Under the pieces are notes generated by a model. The model was given only the letters and a program-made list of their open reading frames with translations. It was not told the origin of the DNA and searched no databases. Both the position numbers and the translations under genes were made by a program. A stretch of DNA of 38,297 bases from Acidimicrobiaceae bacterium. GTDB taxonomy: Bacteria > Actinomycetota > Acidimicrobiia > Acidimicrobiales > Palsa-688. The DNA lies in assembly GCA_003156595.1 (NCBI GenBank), contig PMHH01000139.1, positions 821-39,117 on the forward strand, written 5' to 3'. This document shows positions 8,812-16,775 of the stretch, piece after piece. Each line of letters starts with the position of its first letter. Positions within the stretch are counted from its first letter, which is position 1.

Positions 8812-8835
8812 AACGCCACGAAAGCGAGCTACTAG

Positions 8836-9855
8836 ATGACCGATGTTGCCGTTCCGGCGACCACCAAGAAGGACTGGACGAGCGATCAGGAGATTCGTTG
8901 GTGTCCTGGCTGCGGGGACTACTCGATCCTGACCGCCGTACAAATGCTCATGCCCGAGTTGGGGGCCCGACGCGAGGACACGGTGTTCGTGTCGGGCATC
9001 GGGTGCAGCTCCCGGTTCCCGTACTACATGAACACCTACGGGGTGCACTCCATCCACGGCCGGGCCCCGGCGATGGCGACCGGGATCGCGGTGAGCCGTC
9101 CGGACCTGCACGTGTGGGTGATCACCGGCGACGGCGACGCCCTGTCGATCGGCGGCAACCACCTCATGCACGCCCTGCGCCGCAACGTCAACCTCACCAT
9201 CATCCTCTTCAACAACCAGATCTACGGGCTGACCAAGGGCCAGTACTCGCCCACGTCCGAAGCCGGCAAAGTCACCAAGTCGACCCCGTTCGGTTCCCTC
9301 GACCACCCCTACAACCCGGTCTCGTTGGCGCTGGGAGCCGAGGCCAGCTTCGTGGCCCGCACCCACGACATGGACCGCAAGCACATGATGGAGACCTTCC
9401 GCCGGGCCTACCGGCATCAGGGGGCGGCGCTGGTGGAGGTCTATCAGAACTGCAACGTCTTCAACGACGGGGCCTTCGACCTGATCCTGTCCAAGGACGC
9501 TCGCCCCAGGATGCTGATCCCCCTCGCCCATGGGGAGCCGATCCGGTTCGGCCCCGACGGCGAGTGGGGCGTCGTCTTCGAGGACGGATCGGCCCGGGTG
9601 GTCGAGGTCGCCGACGTCGGCGAGGATCGCCTGGGCGTCCACGACGAGCACCGGGAGGACCCCAGCCTGGCCTTCGCCCTTTCCCGCTTGGCCAGCGGCC
9701 CGACTGCGCCGACACCGGTCGGGGTGTTCAGGGACGTCGAACGGCCCCACTACGGCGCCCTCGTAAACGAGCAACTGGTGGCGGCCGCCGAGCGAAAGGG
9801 TCCGGGCGATTTGGCCGCCCTGCTCTCCTCAGGGTCAACCTGGACCGTTACTTGA
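8836..9855 (+). CDS. korB: 2-oxoacid:ferredoxin oxidoreductase beta subunit, probably 2-oxoglutarate synthase
   Basis: 339 residues; the thiamine-diphosphate-binding partner of KorA. RWCPGCGDYSIL near the N-terminus and SGIGCSSRFPYYMNTYGVHSIHGRA are family hallmarks. The TPP/Mg motif runs from GDGDALSIGGNH to LFNNQIYGLTKGQYSPTS. The conserved cysteines of CPGCG and IGCSS are consistent with its electron-transfer role. About 70 C-terminal residues (from DVGEDRLGVHDEHREDPSLAFALSRL) form the extension seen in actinobacterial KorB. Start ATG at 8836. A hairpin terminator candidate follows, so the operon is probably just korA-korB. Confidence 0.95.
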   Translation: MTDVAVPATTKKDWTSDQEIRWCPGCGDYSILTAVQMLMPELGARREDTVFVSGIGCSSRFPYYMNTYGVHSIHGRAPAMATGIAVSRPDLHVWVITGDGDALSIGGNHLMHALRRNVNLTIILFNNQIYGLTKGQYSPTSEAGKVTKSTPFGSLDHPYNPVSLALGAEASFVARTHDMDRKHMMETFRRAYRHQGAALVEVYQNCNVFNDGAFDLILSKDARPRMLIPLAHGEPIRFGPDGEWGVVFEDGSARVVEVADVGEDRLGVHDEHREDPSLAFALSRLASGPTAPTPVGVFRDVERPHYGALVNEQLVAAAERKGPGDLAALLSSGSTWTVT

Positions 9856-9870
9856 GGTTGAGGTTTAGGT

Positions 9871-9906
9871 AAAAGGACGCCACTCCGCACCGGAGTTCAT
9901 CTTTTT
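9871..9906 (+). terminator. Rho-independent terminator after korB
   Basis: ACTCCG at 9882-9887 pairs with CGGAGT at 9891-9896 around a CAC loop. An outer AAAAG at 9871-9875 can pair with CTTTT at 9901-9905, and a run of five T follows the hairpin at 9902-9906. It separates korB from the ergothioneine gene. Confidence 0.6.
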
Positions 9907-9950
9907 CCGGGAAGATCTGTGCAGGTTGGGTACGTTGACCTGAGTCGCTC

Positions 9951-12215
9951 ATGCCGTCATCCTCCGCTCCCGTTACGGTCCACCTCACTGACGCCGACGC
10001 CGCCGCTTCCCTGGCGGCCGACGTCCGGTCCGGGTTGGCCGCTTCGCCGAAGCGGCTTCCGCCGCGCTGGTTGTACGACCCGCGGGGGTGCGCCCTCTTC
10101 GAGCAGATCACCGAACTGCCGGAGTATTACCTGACCCGAGCGGAGCGGGCGGTGCTCGCCATCCACGCCCCGGAGATCGCGGCTCGCAGCGGGGCGTCCA
10201 CCTTGATCGAATTGGGATCAGGCACGTCGGACAAGACGGTTGCCCTGCTCGACGCCCTCGGTGATGCCGGCACTCTCCGCCGCTTCGTGGCGTTCGATGT
10301 GGCCGAGCCCACCTTGAGCGCGGCGGTGAGCGCCTTGACGGAGGCGTACCCCGCCATCGAGGTGTCCGGGGTGGTCGGCGACTTCAGCGTGCACCTGGAC
10401 CGCCTCCCCGATGTCGGGGACCGGCTGGTCGCCTTCCTCGGGAGCACCATTGGCAACCTCACGGTCGAGGAACGAGCCCGCTTCCTGACCACCATGGCGG
10501 AGCGCTTGCGGCCAGGTGAAGGACTCCTGCTCGGGATCGACCTGGTCAAGGATCCGGCCCGCCTGATCGCGGCGTACGATGACGCCGCCGGCGTTACGGC
10601 CGAATTCGAGATGAACGCCCTGGAGGTGATCAACGCCTCCCTCGGTGCCGACTTCGAGTTGGCCCGCTTCGATTACGTCGCCCGCTGGGACAGCTCGGCC
10701 GAACTCGTCAGTATGGGGCTCCGCTCGCGTGGGGCGCAATCGGTAGCGGTGGCCGGTCTCGGCCTTTCCATCGAACTCGACGATGGCGAGGAGATCGGCA
10801 CCGAGATCAGCGCCAAGTTCCGCCGCGATGGCATCACCGCGGAGCTCGAGGCCGCCGGCTTCGTGTTGATGGGCTGGTGGACAGATCCCTGCGCCGACTT
10901 CGCCGTTACCCTGGCCCAGCGATCAGCGGCCCCGCCGCCGGCGATCGAGGTCCTCTCCCGGGCCCGACCTACCGGACCCGAGCCGCCCCGGCCGGTAATC
11001 GAAGACTACGGAGCGGTACGGGCGGCCACTGAAGCTCTGGCTGCGCCGTTGTCGCCAGAGGACCAGACCGTGCAGACGATGCCCGATGTCAGCCCCACCA
11101 AGTGGCACCGGGCCCATGTCACCTGGTTCTTCGAGCAATTCGTCTTGATGCCATACCACCCGGGCTACCGGCCCGTCGACGAGCGGTACCTGTACCTGTG
11201 GAACTCCTACTACGAAGGGGTCGGGCCCAGACACCCTCGGACCCAACGGGGCCTGTTAAGCAGGCCTGGGGTCGGAGAGGTGACCGCCTACCGAGACACC
11301 ATCGACGAGGCCATGGAGGACTTGCTCGGACGGGACCTGCCAGCCGAGGTTTTGGACCGGATCGAGTTGGGCCTCCACCACGAGCAGCAGCATCAGGAGT
11401 TGCTGCTCATGGACATCAAGCACGTGCTCGGCACCAATCCGCTGCGCCCCGCGTACCGACTGACTCGACCACCGGCGGGCGAGGACCCCGGTCCCCTCGG
11501 CTGGATGGGCCATGAAGGCGGTCTGGTCGAAGTGGGGGTCGAGCGACGTACGGCCTTCTCGTTTGACAACGAGTCGCCTCGCCACCGCGAATGGGTGCAA
11601 CCGTTCGAGCTGGCCGACCGGCTGGTGACCGCGGGGGAATGGCTGGCGTTCATGGACGACGGGGGCTACCAGCGACCTGAGCTGTGGTTGTCAGATGGAT
11701 GGGCGACTTTGCAGGCGACTGGCCAGGAAGCGCCCCTGTACTGGGAACGAGATGGCGCCGAGTGGTCGACCTACACGCTGTACGGTCCGGCCTCGGTGGA
11801 CCCGGCGCTGCCAGTGGTCCACCTCAACTACTACGAGGCCGACGCCTACGCCAACTGGACTGGTACTCGACTACCTACCGAAGCGGAGTGGGAGGTGGCG
11901 GCCGCCCGCGAGGCGGCGCCGGCCGCGCCCGCCGTGGCGTTGCATCCCGAGGCGGCCCGGTCTGATCCCGGACGGCTCCGACAACTGTACGGATCGGCGT
12001 GGCAGTGGACCTCGAGCGGGTACCTGTCATACCCCGGCTTCCGGCCCGCAGCGGGAGCGGTGGGGGAGTACAACGGCAAGTTCATGGTGGGCCAGCACGT
12101 GCTCCGCGGCAGCGCCGCCATTACCCCGCCCGGCCACGCCCGGCTGAGCTACCGCAACTTCTTCCCACCCGCGGCCCGCTGGGCGATGACCGGCGTCCGG
12201 CTCGTCCGCGTCTGA
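9951..12215 (+). CDS. EgtD-EgtB fusion: histidine N-alpha-trimethyltransferase plus hercynine sulfoxide synthase
   Basis: 754 residues in one open frame. Residues 1 to about 325 are EgtD, which trimethylates histidine to hercynine with SAM: SAM motif LIELGSGTSDKT (85-96), LPEYY (56-60), GDF with Asp144, FLGSTIGNLT with Asn169, Tyr209, and TEISAKFR with Glu285 and Ser287. All fall at a constant +3 offset from the M. tuberculosis EgtD residues I recall. After a Pro-rich linker, residues about 350-754 are EgtB: a DinB-like half with iron ligands in WHRAH (385-389) and HHEQQH (476-481; His477, His481), then an FGE-sulfatase-like half with RLPTEAEWE, WQWTSSGY and SYRNFFPPAARW. EgtB joins sulfur to hercynine using O2 and non-heme iron. 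HHEQQHQEL resembles fungal Egt1 and proteobacterial EgtB more than the mycobacterial HENQH type. No egtA, egtC or egtE lies in the window. Confidence 0.93.
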   Translation: MPSSSAPVTVHLTDADAAASLAADVRSGLAASPKRLPPRWLYDPRGCALFEQITELPEYYLTRAERAVLAIHAPEIAARSGASTLIELGSGTSDKTVALLDALGDAGTLRRFVAFDVAEPTLSAAVSALTEAYPAIEVSGVVGDFSVHLDRLPDVGDRLVAFLGSTIGNLTVEERARFLTTMAERLRPGEGLLLGIDLVKDPARLIAAYDDAAGVTAEFEMNALEVINASLGADFELARFDYVARWDSSAELVSMGLRSRGAQSVAVAGLGLSIELDDGEEIGTEISAKFRRDGITAELEAAGFVLMGWWTDPCADFAVTLAQRSAAPPPAIEVLSRARPTGPEPPRPVIEDYGAVRAATEALAAPLSPEDQTVQTMPDVSPTKWHRAHVTWFFEQFVLMPYHPGYRPVDERYLYLWNSYYEGVGPRHPRTQRGLLSRPGVGEVTAYRDTIDEAMEDLLGRDLPAEVLDRIELGLHHEQQHQELLLMDIKHVLGTNPLRPAYRLTRPPAGEDPGPLGWMGHEGGLVEVGVERRTAFSFDNESPRHREWVQPFELADRLVTAGEWLAFMDDGGYQRPELWLSDGWATLQATGQEAPLYWERDGAEWSTYTLYGPASVDPALPVVHLNYYEADAYANWTGTRLPTEAEWEVAAAREAAPAAPAVALHPEAARSDPGRLRQLYGSAWQWTSSGYLSYPGFRPAAGAVGEYNGKFMVGQHVLRGSAAITPPGHARLSYRNFFPPAARWAMTGVRLVRV

Positions 12216-12250
12216 GCGCTCTGGACATGGCGGGGCCGCTGGACGCGGCA

Positions 12251-12297
12251 GGGCCGCCGCCGCCTTACGGCGACGACGGCCCCGGCATCCGGCCGGG
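12251..12297 (+). terminator. Stem-loop cluster after the ergothioneine gene
   Basis: Two G+C-rich hairpins overlap: GGGCCG (12251-12256) with CGGCCC (12277-12282), and CCCGGC (12281-12286) with GCCGGG (12292-12297) around a 5-nt loop. They lie 36-82 bp after the stop. The remaining 165 bp up to the DUF1015 stop hold one more small palindrome, CCGGAA-T-TTCCGG at 12379-12391, and nothing else I recognise. Confidence 0.4.
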
Positions 12298-12462
12298 CAG
12301 AGGAGGTACCAAGCCGAAGATGATGTTCCTAGTATTCAGCATCGGGTTCGACTTGTCCTGAGAATTTACTGAGAAGATCCGGAATTTCCGGCCAGTTCGT
12401 CACTTCGCTGACTGTGCCAATGACGAGTGGCAACGTCTGCGGGTCAGCGCCGCCACGAGCAC

Positions 12463-13665
12463 TCAGGCGAGTAGCTCCCTGACCACCATGCCGGTTCGTG
12501 GTTTGGGCCAGAAGAACGTGGTCTTGGCGGGCATGCGGACGCCTCCTCGGCTCACCGCCGCGATCTGCTCGACCGTCGCCGGTCGCAAGAGGACCGCGGC
12601 GTCGGCCTGACCCGTCGCGACCGCGGCCGCGGCGTGATCCCACCCGTGTTGGAAGACCAGCTGGTGGCCGGGAAGGCCGGCGAGAGCCACGTCGAGCCGG
12701 CTGCTGTCCAAGTCGTGGGTCGCGGCGTCGCGGAGAGAGGAACGCGGCCGGGCCAGCCACGCCCCGTTCGGGGTCAGGACGGCCACGGCCTCGGCGTCGG
12801 CCATGCGACTGGTGATGGTGCGGTCGGCCGGTTCGGTCGGCGTGATGTCGAACCACGGCCCCAGGGCCGTCACCAGATCAAACCCCGCCGGGAGTCCTTC
12901 GATCAGGCGATGGATCGCCTGTACCGTGAGCTGCTCCGGGGCCAGTTCAACGATCAAGGCCAGGACGAAGTCATCGTCGATCCGGGCCGCGCCGCTGCGT
13001 TCCTGCTCGTCACGATAGGTGAGCGCAGTCTCGTAGCGGTGGTGGCCGTCGGCAATGAGTACCGGCTGAGCTTCGACCGCGGCCCTAATAGCTTCGATCC
13101 GCTCGGGCTCGGTGATAGGCCACAACTCGTGCACCACCCGGTCCGCGTCAGTGGCGTGCTCAGCCGGGTGACCTGGAGGGTCGCAGTGGTCGCTCAACCC
13201 CGACCCCGGGGACAGCCCCCAAATAGGGGACAGGTTGGCCCGGGTGGCCCGCAGCAGCTCCAGCCTGTCCGTCTTGGCCTTCGGGGTGGTTTCCTCGTGC
13301 GGCAGGATTCCCGTGCCGGGAGGTTCCAGGCCGAGGGCCCCGATCACCCCCACGGTCTGGCGGCGGGCCCCGGTTGGATCGGTGAACCGCATCCGATACC
13401 CGTAGAACGCCGGAGCTCCGTCCCGGTGCAGGATCCCCCCGTCCCGCCAGGCATCCAGTAACGCGGCGGCGCGCTCGTAGCGATCCCCCTTTCCGTCCTC
13501 GTCGTGAGGTAGCTCGAGACGGACGATATTGGACGGGCTCTTGGCCTCGAATGCGATTCGCTCGGACTCGGAAATGACGTCATAGGGAGGGCACACCACG
13601 TCGTCGAGCGACGCCACATGGGATAGCGAGTAACGCAGGCCTGGAAAAGGATGGAAGAGGGGCAC
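12463..13665 (-). CDS. DUF1015 family protein
   Basis: 400 residues from the GTG at 13665. Conserved DUF1015 blocks run through it: PFPGLRYSL, DDVVCPPYDVIS, NIVRLELPHDE, FYGYRMRF, ILPHEETTPKAKTDRLELLRATRANLSPIWGL, VLIADGHHRYETALTYR and the C-terminal PAKTTFFWPKPRTGMVVREL. The biochemical role of the family is not established. The HHR/Tyr motif and the PHEETTPKAK block are its most conserved features. The frame stays open upstream to 13917, but those 84 codons lie antisense to the HAD gene and lack family similarity; the GTG at 13665 puts PLFHPFPGLRY at the N-terminus, as expected. It is divergent from the HAD gene with 44 bp between starts, so promoters must overlap there. Confidence 0.88.
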   Translation of the reverse strand: MPLFHPFPGLRYSLSHVASLDDVVCPPYDVISESERIAFEAKSPSNIVRLELPHDEDGKGDRYERAAALLDAWRDGGILHRDGAPAFYGYRMRFTDPTGARRQTVGVIGALGLEPPGTGILPHEETTPKAKTDRLELLRATRANLSPIWGLSPGSGLSDHCDPPGHPAEHATDADRVVHELWPITEPERIEAIRAAVEAQPVLIADGHHRYETALTYRDEQERSGAARIDDDFVLALIVELAPEQLTVQAIHRLIEGLPAGFDLVTALGPWFDITPTEPADRTITSRMADAEAVAVLTPNGAWLARPRSSLRDAATHDLDSSRLDVALAGLPGHQLVFQHGWDHAAAAVATGQADAAVLLRPATVEQIAAVSRGGVRMPAKTTFFWPKPRTGMVVRELLA

Positions 13666-13709
13666 GAGTGCATTGTTGCCGAGGACGGGAGGCGTAGCAG
13701 ACTGCCGGC

Positions 13710-14462
13710 GTGCTCTGGGTTCTCGATCTCGATGGCGTGGTGTGGTTGGCCGGCACGGCCATCGAAGGGTCAGCCGAGGCCATCGGACGTCTCCGCGACG
13801 CCGGAGAGACGGTGGCGTTCCTGACCAACAACTCCGGCCCCACCCTGTCCGACTATGTGGCCATGCTCGGCCGGGTCGGGATCCAAGCGGATTCCGGCGA
13901 GCTGGTGACGTCGGCACAAGCGGCCGCGTCCCTGCTGGAGCCGGGCTCTCGGGCGGCGGTCGTCGGAGGACCCGGGCTCACCGAGGCGCTCGAGGCTCGG
14001 GGCGTCACCCTGGTACCGGCGGCAGACGGTCCGGCCGCGGTGGTGGTCGGTCGCAGCCTGCGCCTCGACTTCGACTCCTTGGCGGCCGCGGCGAGTGCGA
14101 TCCGGGCCGGAGCCCGCTTCGTGGCGACCAATACCGACGCTACCTTCCCCACCCCTCACGGACTCGAGCCCGGGGCCGGGGCCTTGGTGGCATACCTCGA
14201 GGTGGGTTCGGGCACATCCGCCGAGGTCGCCGGCAAACCCCACCAGGCCGCGGGTGACATCCTGCGCCAACGCTTCGGCCAACCCGACCTGGTGGTCGGC
14301 GACCGACCGGACACAGATGGCCGCTTCGCTCAACTGCTCGGCGCCCCGTTCGCCCTTGTCCTCTCCGGGGTCACCGGGCCTGGTGATCTCCCCGTGTCCC
14401 CCGAACCCTCTGTCATCGAAACCAATCTGGCCGCGGTGGTGGCGGCCAAATTGGGCGCATGA
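13710..14462 (+). CDS. HAD-superfamily IIA phosphatase (NagD-like)
   Basis: 250 residues. The catalytic motif DLDGVV carries nucleophile Asp6 and acid/base Asp8. Motif II is FLTNNSG, motif III GKPH (lysine) and motif IV VVGDRPDTDGRFA. A small C2-type cap lies between them. The family dephosphorylates small sugar or glycerol phosphates. The M. tuberculosis gene at the same locus, Rv1692, is described as a glycerol 3-phosphate phosphatase, so that is the best guess here, though this protein is shorter. Start is GTG at 13710 (protein begins MLWVLDLDG). It heads the run to the lysine-rich gene, tlyA, nadK and recN, although the next gene also has its own -10 box. Confidence 0.9.
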   Translation: MLWVLDLDGVVWLAGTAIEGSAEAIGRLRDAGETVAFLTNNSGPTLSDYVAMLGRVGIQADSGELVTSAQAAASLLEPGSRAAVVGGPGLTEALEARGVTLVPAADGPAAVVVGRSLRLDFDSLAAAASAIRAGARFVATNTDATFPTPHGLEPGAGALVAYLEVGSGTSAEVAGKPHQAAGDILRQRFGQPDLVVGDRPDTDGRFAQLLGAPFALVLSGVTGPGDLPVSPEPSVIETNLAAVVAAKLGA

Positions 14463-14535
14463 AGGGCTACGAGCCAGGGCAGCCGTCGGCATCCACGGGT
14501 GCGAACTTCTGCAAGCAGCACCGTTCACAACAAGC

Positions 14536-14541
14536 TACGAT
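14536..14541 (+). promoter_or_regulatory. -10 box of a leaderless promoter for the lysine-rich gene
   Basis: TACGAT ends 5 nt before the ATG at 14547. It would place the transcription start on or beside the start codon. No Shine-Dalgarno or clear -35 box is present. Confidence 0.45.
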
Positions 14542-14546
14542 GGGGC

Positions 14547-15059
14547 ATGGCAGACGATAGGTTCAAGAAGTATCAGACAGCCGGCGCCGAGTTCCTCGAA
14601 GAGGCTCGGTTGCGGGCCGAGGAGTTCCTCCGGGAGCTGGCAAAGCTCGGCGAAACGACCCAGAAGTCGGCCCAGGATGCCGTGGATGACCTCGTCGAGG
14701 GCAGCCGCAAGGGCACCGAGCAGATCCTCGCTTTCATCAGCAAGGAGATCACGGTACAGCTGTCGCAGCTCGGCCTGACTTCCAGAGAGGACCTCGAGGC
14801 GCTCATCCGCCGCGTCACCGGCCGCTCGGTGCCGGCGAGGACGACCGCCGCCAAGAAGGCCGCGCCGGCAAAGAAGGCGGCCCCCGCCAAGAAGGCCGCG
14901 CCGGTGAAGAAGGCGTCAGCGAAGAAGGCGGCCGCAGCCAAGGCGGCCCCCGCCAAGAAGGCCGCGCCGGTGAAGAAGGCGTCAGCGAAGAAGGCGTCAG
15001 CGAAGAAGGCGGCCGCCGCTAAGGCGGCGCCGGCCAAGAAGGCGGCGGGAGAGGCCTGA
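14547..15059 (+). CDS. Phasin-like helical protein with histone H1-like lysine/alanine tail
   Basis: 170 residues. The N-terminal 90 are amphipathic helix (FLEEARLRAEEFLRELAKLGETTQKSAQDAVDDLVEGSRKGTEQ, split here only by wording), resembling phasins and the coiled-coil part of mycobacterial HbhA. From residue about 97 the tail is repeats of AAPAKKA, APVKK and ASAKKA, as in histone H1-like proteins, PhaF-type phasins and HbhA. Such tails bind DNA or polyanions. Whether this one is a nucleoid protein, a granule protein or a surface adhesin cannot be told. An in-frame ATG at 14499 exists, but the -10 box at 14536 and the sequence favour 14547. Its TGA stop overlaps the proposed CTG start of tlyA. 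Confidence 0.8.
   Translation: MADDRFKKYQTAGAEFLEEARLRAEEFLRELAKLGETTQKSAQDAVDDLVEGSRKGTEQILAFISKEITVQLSQLGLTSREDLEALIRRVTGRSVPARTTAAKKAAPAKKAAPAKKAAPVKKASAKKAAAAKAAPAKKAAPVKKASAKKASAKKAAAAKAAPAKKAAGEA
14845..15050 (+). repeat. Lysine/alanine codon repeat array with a 56-bp exact direct repeat
   Basis: The tail-coding DNA is built of short AAG-AAG-GCN units. Within it a 56-bp block at 14875-14930 recurs identically at 14941-14996, a 66-bp (22-codon) period. This points to recent in-frame duplication. Confidence 0.85.
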
Positions 15060-15913
15060 GCCGCCGCAGCCGCCTCGACGCCGAACTGGTCCGCCGGCGG
15101 CTGGCGACCAGCCGCGGCCAGGCTGTGGCCATGATCGATGCCGGTGTGGTGCTGGTTGGCGGCGCCGTCGCGGAGCGCGCTTCCAGGCTAGTGAGCCCGG
15201 CGGAGCCGGTGACGGTAACTGGCTCTCGGGGACGCTTCGTTGGTCGCGGTGGCGACAAGCTGGACGCCGGCCTCGACCGCTTTGCCATCGACGTCCGGGG
15301 CGTACGGGCTCTCGACGCCGGCGCGTCGACGGGGGGTTTCACCGACTGCCTGCTGCAACGCGGCACCACGCGGGTAGTAGCGGTCGACGTCGGCCGAGGG
15401 CAGCTGCACGAACGGCTTCGTCACGACAGCCGGGTTGTTGCCCTCGAGCGGACCAACATCCGTACCGCCCGTCTCGACGAGCTCGGCGGCGAGCCGTTTG
15501 ACATCGTGGTCGCCGACCTTTCGTTCATCTCGCTGCGCGCCGTCGCAGCTCAGCTCGTCAGTTGGACCCGGCCCGGCGGCGATGTGGTCGTGCTCGTGAA
15601 GCCGCAGTTCGAGGCTGGACGACGCGAGGTGTCCAAGGGTCGCGGTGTCATCCGCGAACCGGAGGTTTGGCGCCTCGCCCTCCGGGGCGCGATTGCCGCT
15701 CTCGGGGCCGCGGGAGCGACCATGATGGGCGTCATGGTCTCGCCGTTGCGGGGCGCCGACGGCAACGTCGAGTTCCTGAGCCACCTATCTGTCGTTTCGT
15801 CCGATGCCGGTCCAGGCGATCCTGCCGGCATGATCGACCAAGTCGTGACCGAGGCCAGCACCGGCCCCGCCGGCGGGGTCGAGCGGGGACCAACCCGGAC
15901 GACAGAAGGCTGA
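15056..15913 (+). CDS. tlyA: TlyA-type rRNA 2'-O-methyltransferase (S4 domain plus FtsJ-like domain)
   Basis: Methylates ribose 2'-OH of rRNA; in mycobacteria it acts on both 16S and 23S rRNA and affects capreomycin sensitivity. The S4 RNA-binding domain reads SRRSRLDAELVRRRLATSRG, then AVAMIDAGVVLVGG. The methyltransferase domain has GRGGDKLDAGLDRF, the SAM loop LDAGASTGGFTDCLL, DIVVADLSFISLR and LVKPQFEAGR. In this frame a TAA ends at 15022; the only codons before the S4 domain that could start it are CTG at 15056, inside CTGA with the previous stop and preceded by GGGAG at 15047-15051. The next normal start, GTG at 15125, would delete half the S4 domain. I propose CTG: 285 residues, slightly longer than the roughly 268 usual, from a C-terminal extension. 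nadK follows after 2 bp. Confidence 0.88.
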   Translation: MSRRSRLDAELVRRRLATSRGQAVAMIDAGVVLVGGAVAERASRLVSPAEPVTVTGSRGRFVGRGGDKLDAGLDRFAIDVRGVRALDAGASTGGFTDCLLQRGTTRVVAVDVGRGQLHERLRHDSRVVALERTNIRTARLDELGGEPFDIVVADLSFISLRAVAAQLVSWTRPGGDVVVLVKPQFEAGRREVSKGRGVIREPEVWRLALRGAIAALGAAGATMMGVMVSPLRGADGNVEFLSHLSVVSSDAGPGDPAGMIDQVVTEASTGPAGGVERGPTRTTEG

Positions 15914-15915
15914 GC

Positions 15916-16767
15916 GTGGCGACCATCGGCTTCGTGGCCCACAGCCAGCGGGAGGGGGCGGTCACCCTCGCGGAGGAAACGGCCCGGTGGCTCAGCGCCC
16001 AGGGACATGTGGCGGAGTTCCTCGATGCCGCGTCGTCCGGGGGCGGCGCCCGCAACGGAGGAAGGCCCGGGGCCCTCGATCTGGCCGTCAGCCTCGGCGG
16101 CGACGGCACCATGTTGCGGACGGTGGACATGGTCAGCCCGGAAGGCGTGCCTGTCCTCGGTGTCAATCTCGGGCACCTCGGTTACCTCACTGCAGTCGAG
16201 CCGGAGGGGCTTCGGGACGCCCTTCGGCGCTTCCTCGTCGGCGACTACCAGGTCGAATCCCGCATGACCCTAGACGTCTCTGTCACCGACGACGGCGGTG
16301 ACGGAGTCCATGCGGTGCTCCATCGCAGCGCCCTCAACGACCTCGTCCTGCAACGGGTGGCCGGCGGCCACACGGTCAGGACCGAGGTGGCCGTCAACGG
16401 GGTGCCGTTCCTGACCTTCGCGGCGGACTCGCTGATCGTGGCGACGCCCACGGGGTCGACGGCGTACAACCTCTCGGCCCGAGGGCCGATCGTGTCGCCC
16501 CGAGCCCGGGTGCAGATCCTGACCCCGGTCGCACCCCACATGCTATTCGACCGATCGTTGGTACTCGACGCGGAAGACGTGATCGCCATCTCGCCGATCG
16601 CCGGCCAAGCAGCCGATCTGGTGGTGGATGGATGGTTGGCCGCCACTCTGCGACCCGGCCAGACCCTGCACTGCCGAAAAGGGGACAGCGACGCGCTGCT
16701 GGTGACGTTCGGGGAGCGGGACTTCCACGCCATCCTCAAGCGCAAATTCAATCTGGCCGACCGCTGA
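15916..16767 (+). CDS. nadK: NAD kinase
   Basis: 283 residues from GTG at 15916. Phosphorylates NAD to NADP with ATP or polyphosphate in the cytosol. The signature GGDGTML is at 61-67, followed by GVNLGHLGYLTAVE, NDLVLQR, DSLIVATPTGSTAYNLSARGPIVSP and the C-terminal LTPVAPHMLFDRSLVL. Length is normal for bacteria. The frame is open far upstream, antisense-like inside tlyA, but residues before 15916 lack family similarity, and the start sits 2 bp after the tlyA stop with GAAGG nearby. The tlyA-nadK-recN order is conserved in actinobacteria. Confidence 0.95.
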   Translation: MATIGFVAHSQREGAVTLAEETARWLSAQGHVAEFLDAASSGGGARNGGRPGALDLAVSLGGDGTMLRTVDMVSPEGVPVLGVNLGHLGYLTAVEPEGLRDALRRFLVGDYQVESRMTLDVSVTDDGGDGVHAVLHRSALNDLVLQRVAGGHTVRTEVAVNGVPFLTFAADSLIVATPTGSTAYNLSARGPIVSPRARVQILTPVAPHMLFDRSLVLDAEDVIAISPIAGQAADLVVDGWLAATLRPGQTLHCRKGDSDALLVTFGERDFHAILKRKFNLADR

Positions 16768-16775
16768 GGGGCGTG

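Noticed and set aside
12301-12361. AGGAGG followed by ATG and a 13-codon frame (MMFLVFSIGFDLS) after the ergothioneine gene.
   Set aside because: The spacing of 13 nt is long, the peptide has no recognisable family, and the region has terminator-like hairpins just upstream. Too little to call a gene.
13666-13917. An 84-codon N-terminal extension of the DUF1015 gene.
   Set aside because: It overlaps the HAD gene antisense and looks like a G+C-rich shadow frame; the family N-terminus begins at the GTG at 13665.
14960-15060. A programmed -1 frameshift joining the lysine-rich protein to TlyA.
   Set aside because: The -1 frame is open after 15022, but I see no X-XXY-YYZ slippery heptamer or downstream structure; an overlapping CTG start is simpler.
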